From: Clostridiales bacterium UBA1728
Lineage (GTDB): Bacteria; Bacillota; Clostridia; Oscillospirales; Oscillospiraceae
NCBI GenBank assembly: GCA_002315975.1
Contig: DCIK01000023.1
Coordinates: 1-31,437, forward strand
Direction: 5' to 3'
DNA length: 31,437 nucleotides
Shown: positions 28,116-31,437 of the stretch, piece after piece
Position numbering within the stretch: position 1 is the stretch's first letter
Layout of the letters: each line of letters begins with the position of its first letter
The notes under the pieces: model-generated
Database searches by the model: none
The model's input: only the letters and a program-made list of their open reading frames with translations
Told to the model about the DNA's origin: nothing
Position numbers and translations under genes: made by a program

Positions 28116-29969
28116 ATGAACACACAATATCTCCCCGTGTCCGCTGCCGAGATGGAGCAGCGGGGCTGGGACGGCTATGATATACTTCTGGTCACGGGTG
28201 ACGCCTATGTGGATCACCCGTCCTTCGGCGCGGCGGTCATCGGCCGGCTGCTGGAGAATCGGGGCTATCGGGTGGCGGTGCTGGCCCAGCCCGACTGGCA
28301 CAGCGCCGCGGCCTTTGCCGCCATGGGCCGTCCCCGGCTGGGCTGCTTTATCGGCGCCGGCAACCTCGACAGCATGGTGGCCCACTACACCGCCTCCAAA
28401 AAGCGCCGCAGCGAGGACTTCTATTCTCCCGGCAAAAAGGCCGGTCTGCGCCCGGATCGCGCCGTCACGGTCTATGCCAACCGGGCAAGAGAGGCCTTTC
28501 CCGGCATCCCCCTCATGATCGGCGGCATGGAGGCCAGCCTCCGCCGCTTTGCCCACTATGACTACTGGGACGACAAGGTGCGCCGCAGCGTGATCTTTGA
28601 TGCCAAGGCCGACATTCTCGTCTACGGCATGGGCGAGACTGCCACCGAGGAGATCGCCCGCCGCCTTGCCTGCGGGGAGGACCTGGCCGGCATCCCCGGC
28701 ACCGCCGTCATCCGCAGCGAAGCTCCCGAGGGAGCGCTGACCCTGCCCTCCTATGAGGACTGCTGCGCCGACAAGCGCAAATATGCCGAGGCCACCGCCA
28801 CCGAGTATCGGGAGCACGACCCCATCCGGGGCAGAAAGCTGGTGCAGGCCCACGGCAACCGCTATCTCGTCGTCTATCCCCCTGCCATGCCTTTGAACAC
28901 TGCCGAGCTGGACGCGGTGGCGGCGCTGCCCTACACCCGGGAGCCCCACCCCATGTACGCCTCGGAGGGGGGCGTGCCCGCCATCGAGGAGGTGCGCTTC
29001 TCCGTCATCCACAATCGGGGCTGCTTCGGCGGCTGCGCCTTCTGCTCGCTGGCCTTCCATCAGGGGCGCATGGTCACCGCCCGCAGCCACGAATCCGTGA
29101 TCGCTGAGGTGGAGCAGATGACCCGCCATCCCCTGTGGAAGGGCTATGTCTCCGACATCGGCGGCCCCACCGCCAACTTCCGCCATCCCTCCTGCAAAAA
29201 GCAGCTCAAGAGCGGTATGTGCCCCGACCGGCGCTGCCTCGCTCCCACCCCCTGCAGGAATCTGGATGCCGACCACTCGGACTATGTAAGCCTGCTGCGC
29301 AAGCTCCGGGCCATTCCCGGCGTGAAGAAGGTCTTTGTCCGCAGCGGCGTGCGCTTTGACTATGTGCTCTGCGACAAAAACTCACCCTTTCTCTCGGAGC
29401 TGGTGCGCTACCATGTGTCCGGCCAGCTGAAGGTGGCCCCGGAGCACTGCGTGGACAACGTGCTGGGTTATATGGGCAAGCCCCCGGTGGAGGTCTACGA
29501 GCGCTTTATGGACAGATACCGCTCCCTCAACAAGAAGTATGAGAAGCAGCAGTTCGTGGTGCCCTATCTCATGAGCAGCCACCCGGGCAGCACCATGGAG
29601 GATGCCATCGCTCTGGCGGAATACCTGAAAAAGGGCGGCGTGCGCCCGGAGCAGGTGCAGGACTTCTATCCCACCCCCGGCACCCTCTCCACCTGTATGT
29701 ACTACACGGGTCTGGACCCCATGACCATGAAGGAGGTCTATGTGCCCCGCAGTCCCACGGAGAAAGCCATGCAGCGGGCGCTCTTGCAGTACATGATTCC
29801 CCAGAACGCCCCGCTGGTGCGCAAGGCTCTGCTGAGCGCCGGCAGAAGCGAGCTCATCGGCTTTGATAAAAAGTGCCTTGTCCGTCCCGGCAGCACCAAA
29901 GCTCCCGTACACCGGGAGGGAGAGAAAAACGGCAGGAATGCACAAAAACCGCCGAAGGGAAAGCGTTAA
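28116..29969 (+). CDS. YgiQ family radical SAM protein
   Basis: A 617-residue protein of the YgiQ family. It has an N-terminal domain (WDGYDILLVTGDAYVDHPSFG, 18-38) often likened to B12-binding folds, then the radical SAM cluster motif CFGGCAFC with C303, C307 and C310, followed by the family segments VSDIGGPTANF, KVFVRSGVRFDY and KVAPEHC. The C-terminal region carries PTPGTLSTCMYYTG. The reaction catalysed is not established for this family. The start at 28116 has AAGGAG nine bases upstream; an in-frame ATG at 28005 lies inside the repeat hairpin. It has its own promoter at 27866-27894. Confidence 0.92.
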   Translation: MNTQYLPVSAAEMEQRGWDGYDILLVTGDAYVDHPSFGAAVIGRLLENRGYRVAVLAQPDWHSAAAFAAMGRPRLGCFIGAGNLDSMVAHYTASKKRRSEDFYSPGKKAGLRPDRAVTVYANRAREAFPGIPLMIGGMEASLRRFAHYDYWDDKVRRSVIFDAKADILVYGMGETATEEIARRLACGEDLAGIPGTAVIRSEAPEGALTLPSYEDCCADKRKYAEATATEYREHDPIRGRKLVQAHGNRYLVVYPPAMPLNTAELDAVAALPYTREPHPMYASEGGVPAIEEVRFSVIHNRGCFGGCAFCSLAFHQGRMVTARSHESVIAEVEQMTRHPLWKGYVSDIGGPTANFRHPSCKKQLKSGMCPDRRCLAPTPCRNLDADHSDYVSLLRKLRAIPGVKKVFVRSGVRFDYVLCDKNSPFLSELVRYHVSGQLKVAPEHCVDNVLGYMGKPPVEVYERFMDRYRSLNKKYEKQQFVVPYLMSSHPGSTMEDAIALAEYLKKGGVRPEQVQDFYPTPGTLSTCMYYTGLDPMTMKEVYVPRSPTEKAMQRALLQYMIPQNAPLVRKALLSAGRSELIGFDKKCLVRPGSTKAPVHREGEKNGRNAQKPPKGKR

Positions 29970-30034
29970 AGTTTCGGATTGCAAGACTATTGCAAAGAGA
30001 GAGAAAAGGTAGGATAATATAATATAATTCCATT

Positions 30035-30167
30035 GGCTCCCTCGGATGAGGGAGCTGGCTCGCGCAGCGAGACTGAGGGAGGGATCGTCTGCGAAGCAGC
30101 ACCGATGTACTGCTCTCCCTCAGGCACCAATCTGCGGACTGGTGCCAGCTCCCTCACAGAGAGAGCC
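30035..30167. repeat. Family B inverted-repeat element, full copy
   Basis: A 133-base element between the ygiQ-like and URO-D genes: ends GGCTCCCTCGGATGAGGGAG and CTCCCTCACAGAGAGAGCC. The left inner hairpin is CTCGC-GCA-GCGAG (30059-30071), the right one GGCACCAATC-TGCG-GACTGGTGCC (30123-30146, one mismatch). It falls between an AT-rich possible promoter (TATAAT-like boxes at 30015-30028) and the URO-D start, so it would be part of that mRNA leader. Confidence 0.85.
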
Positions 30168-30213
30168 GAAAAGGATTATGGATATCAAAATATTCAGAGA
30201 GGAGCAATATACT

Positions 30214-31236
30214 ATGACACCCAGAGAAAATGTAATGGCTATCCTGAACCGTGAGCAGCCCGATGCCTACATCGATATTATGAGCGCACTCGTGATGCTG
30301 CCCGACCCCAACCTGCTTTCCGGCGGCAAGCGCCCGGAGAACGGCGGCGAGTATCTGGACAACTGGGGCGTGACCTATATGTGGGTTCCCGGCGCTCCCG
30401 GTGCCCATCCCCATGTTACCCCCGAAAACGCCGTGGTGAAGGACATCACCAAGTGGAAGGAGCAGGTAAAGTTCCCCTCCCTGGAAAATCTGGACTGGGG
30501 CCCCGCCAGGAAGGTCTCCGACGGCGTTGACCGCAAGGAGAAGATGACCTGCATCATGTTCGGCGGCGGCATTTTCGAGCGCAGCCACCACCTGCAGGGC
30601 ATCCAGACCGCTCTGGAGAACTATATGTGGGAGCCCGAGGCCACCTCCGAGCTGCTCCGCGCCATCGCCGACTGGAAGATCGAGTACATCCGGCAGATGG
30701 GCCGCGAGGTGCACCCCGACATCATCTTCTACCACGATGACTGGGGCAACAAGCAGAACCTGTTCCTGCCTCCCCGTGTGTGGCGGGAGCTCATCAAGCC
30801 CATCCAGAAGGACATCGCCGATGCCATCCATGAGGCCGGCATGATCTATATGCACCACGCCGACTGCATCTGCGAGCCCATCGTGGAGGACATGGTGGAG
30901 ATCGGCATAGACATCTGGCAGGGTGCCATCGCCCAGAACGACATCGTAAAGATTCAGGAGGTCACCCAGGGCAAGCTGGCCATCTCCGGCGGCATCGACG
31001 GCCCCGCCATCGACACGCCCTACACCACCGAGGCCGAGATCCGCGCCGAGGTTCGCCGCGCCATGGATACCTATCTGCCCCGGGGCCGCTTCTTCCCCGG
31101 CATCCCCAACGGCGTCTGCTTCCGCAAGGAAAACGACAGGATCGAGAAGGAAGAGGCCGCCAACTACGGCAGACAGTGGGCGCAGGAGCACCCCATCCTC
31201 GAAAAGGGTGGACTGCCCAGCAACTGCAACATCTGA
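30214..31236 (+). CDS. URO-D superfamily protein
   Basis: A 340-residue TIM-barrel protein of the uroporphyrinogen decarboxylase superfamily, which also holds corrinoid-dependent methyltransferases (MtaA/MtbA/CmuA type). The N terminus MTPRENVMAILNREQPD is typical; HDDWGNK (174-180) and MHHADCICEPIVEDMVEIGIDIWQ (from 213) mark the barrel face. The usual methyltransferase zinc motif HxC reads HAD here. True HemE is unlikely: the N-terminal substrate-arginine motif of HemE is not seen. No corrinoid-protein gene is adjacent. The start at 30214 has GAGGAG nine bases upstream; an in-frame ATG at 30178 has AAAGGA too close. A terminator follows. Confidence 0.85.
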   Translation: MTPRENVMAILNREQPDAYIDIMSALVMLPDPNLLSGGKRPENGGEYLDNWGVTYMWVPGAPGAHPHVTPENAVVKDITKWKEQVKFPSLENLDWGPARKVSDGVDRKEKMTCIMFGGGIFERSHHLQGIQTALENYMWEPEATSELLRAIADWKIEYIRQMGREVHPDIIFYHDDWGNKQNLFLPPRVWRELIKPIQKDIADAIHEAGMIYMHHADCICEPIVEDMVEIGIDIWQGAIAQNDIVKIQEVTQGKLAISGGIDGPAIDTPYTTEAEIRAEVRRAMDTYLPRGRFFPGIPNGVCFRKENDRIEKEEAANYGRQWAQEHPILEKGGLPSNCNI

Positions 31237-31243
31237 AGATAAG

Positions 31244-31275
31244 AAAAGAGCTGTGGACTTCCACAGCTCTTTTTT
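31244..31275 (+). terminator. Terminator of the URO-D gene
   Basis: AAAAGAGCTGTGG and CCACAGCTCTTTT form a 13-bp stem on an ACTT loop followed by more T's. Confidence 0.92.
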
Positions 31276-31294
31276 GCGGCCTGCGGTTAAACCT

Positions 31295-31328
31295 GTCATT
31301 GCGAGGAGCGCGGCGACGCGGCAATCCG
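31295..31328. repeat. Family C 34-bp repeat, copy 2
   Basis: GTCATTGCGAGGAGCGCGGC then GACGCGGCAATCCG, one base different from copy 1 at 25797. It runs straight into the CGTGACCTGACAGGTCAC palindrome (31327-31344). Confidence 0.8.
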
Positions 31329-31356
31329 TGACCTGACAGGTCACAGCGCTTTTCAG

Positions 31357-31437
31357 CCCCCCATTCTTTCTTTTCCTGGTCTTGCCCAGGAAAAGAAAGA
31401 ATGCGCCGCTGGCGGTGGAAGAAAGAAAAGAAAACGC
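31357..31437. repeat. Family D element, left end only (cut by window edge)
   Basis: It begins CCCCCCATTCTTTCTTTTCC and continues through TGCGCCGCTGGCGGTGGAAG to the last base, nearly identical to 25881-25961. The remainder lies outside the window. Confidence 0.85.

Overview
The window looks like a chromosomal segment of a GC-rich, endospore-forming member of the Clostridia, probably an Oscillospirales-type gut bacterium. The evidence is a sigma-G gene followed by ylmC, an S-box (SAM-I) riboswitch in front of metK, strong AGGAGG ribosome sites, several MKK-type lipoproteins, and many short palindromic repeats between genes. The lineage is an inference from gene content, because no rRNA or other marker is present. 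No tRNA, rRNA, CRISPR array, transposase, phage or plasmid gene was seen. The protein content is mostly ordinary housekeeping; the unusual part is the intergenic DNA.

Layout. 1-5267: a terminator, a GNAT acetyltransferase (-), a PMT-type membrane glycosyltransferase (+), rpiB (+), a membrane-anchored DUF4015-like barrel protein and a CDF metal transporter (+, directly abutting). 5268-6838: consensus promoter, SAM-I riboswitch and metK. 6839-8243 (-): sigG, ylmC and a small zinc-ribbon gene, read in that order. 8382-9527 (+): a metallo-beta-lactamase-fold hydrolase and a secreted SleB-like protein that has lost its catalytic glutamate. 9840-13688 (-): an mglB-mglA-mglC sugar ABC transporter. 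13886-14287 (-): a small lipoprotein. 14426-17885 (-): a lipoprotein, an AlgI-like MBOAT and an AlgJ/AlgX-like SGNH protein, a likely surface-polymer O-acetylation operon. 18080-25664 (+): htpG, hemW, a VanW-family protein and metG. 26346-27797 (-): pncB. 28116-31236 (+): a YgiQ-type radical SAM protein and a URO-D-superfamily protein.

Intergenic repeats. At least six families fill the gaps. (A) A 26-bp GTAGGGC palindrome in six copies. (B) A roughly 130-bp inverted-repeat element with terminal GGCTCCCTC/GAGGGAGCC and internal hairpins whose sequences differ while their pairing is kept. (C) A 34-bp GTCATTGCGAGGAGCG unit. (D) A 366-bp near-palindrome with CCCCCCAT ends. (E) A 30-bp element that is identical, in opposite orientation, next to the metK and htpG promoters. 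(F) A hairpin with 17-bp arms after ylmC. None carries a coding sequence, so they look like MITE- or REP-like elements moved by proteins encoded elsewhere.

Functional links. metK is controlled by its own product through the riboswitch. The mgl genes form one uptake system, with a terminator and a B element between the binding-protein gene and the transporter genes. The lipoprotein/MBOAT/SGNH trio, the PMT protein, the VanW protein and the SleB-like protein all point to cell-envelope work. pncB and the ygiQ-like gene are transcribed from back-to-back consensus-like promoters. Start codons were moved inward wherever a ribosome-binding site supported it; three genes use TTG, and the VanW gene may begin at a rare ATA.
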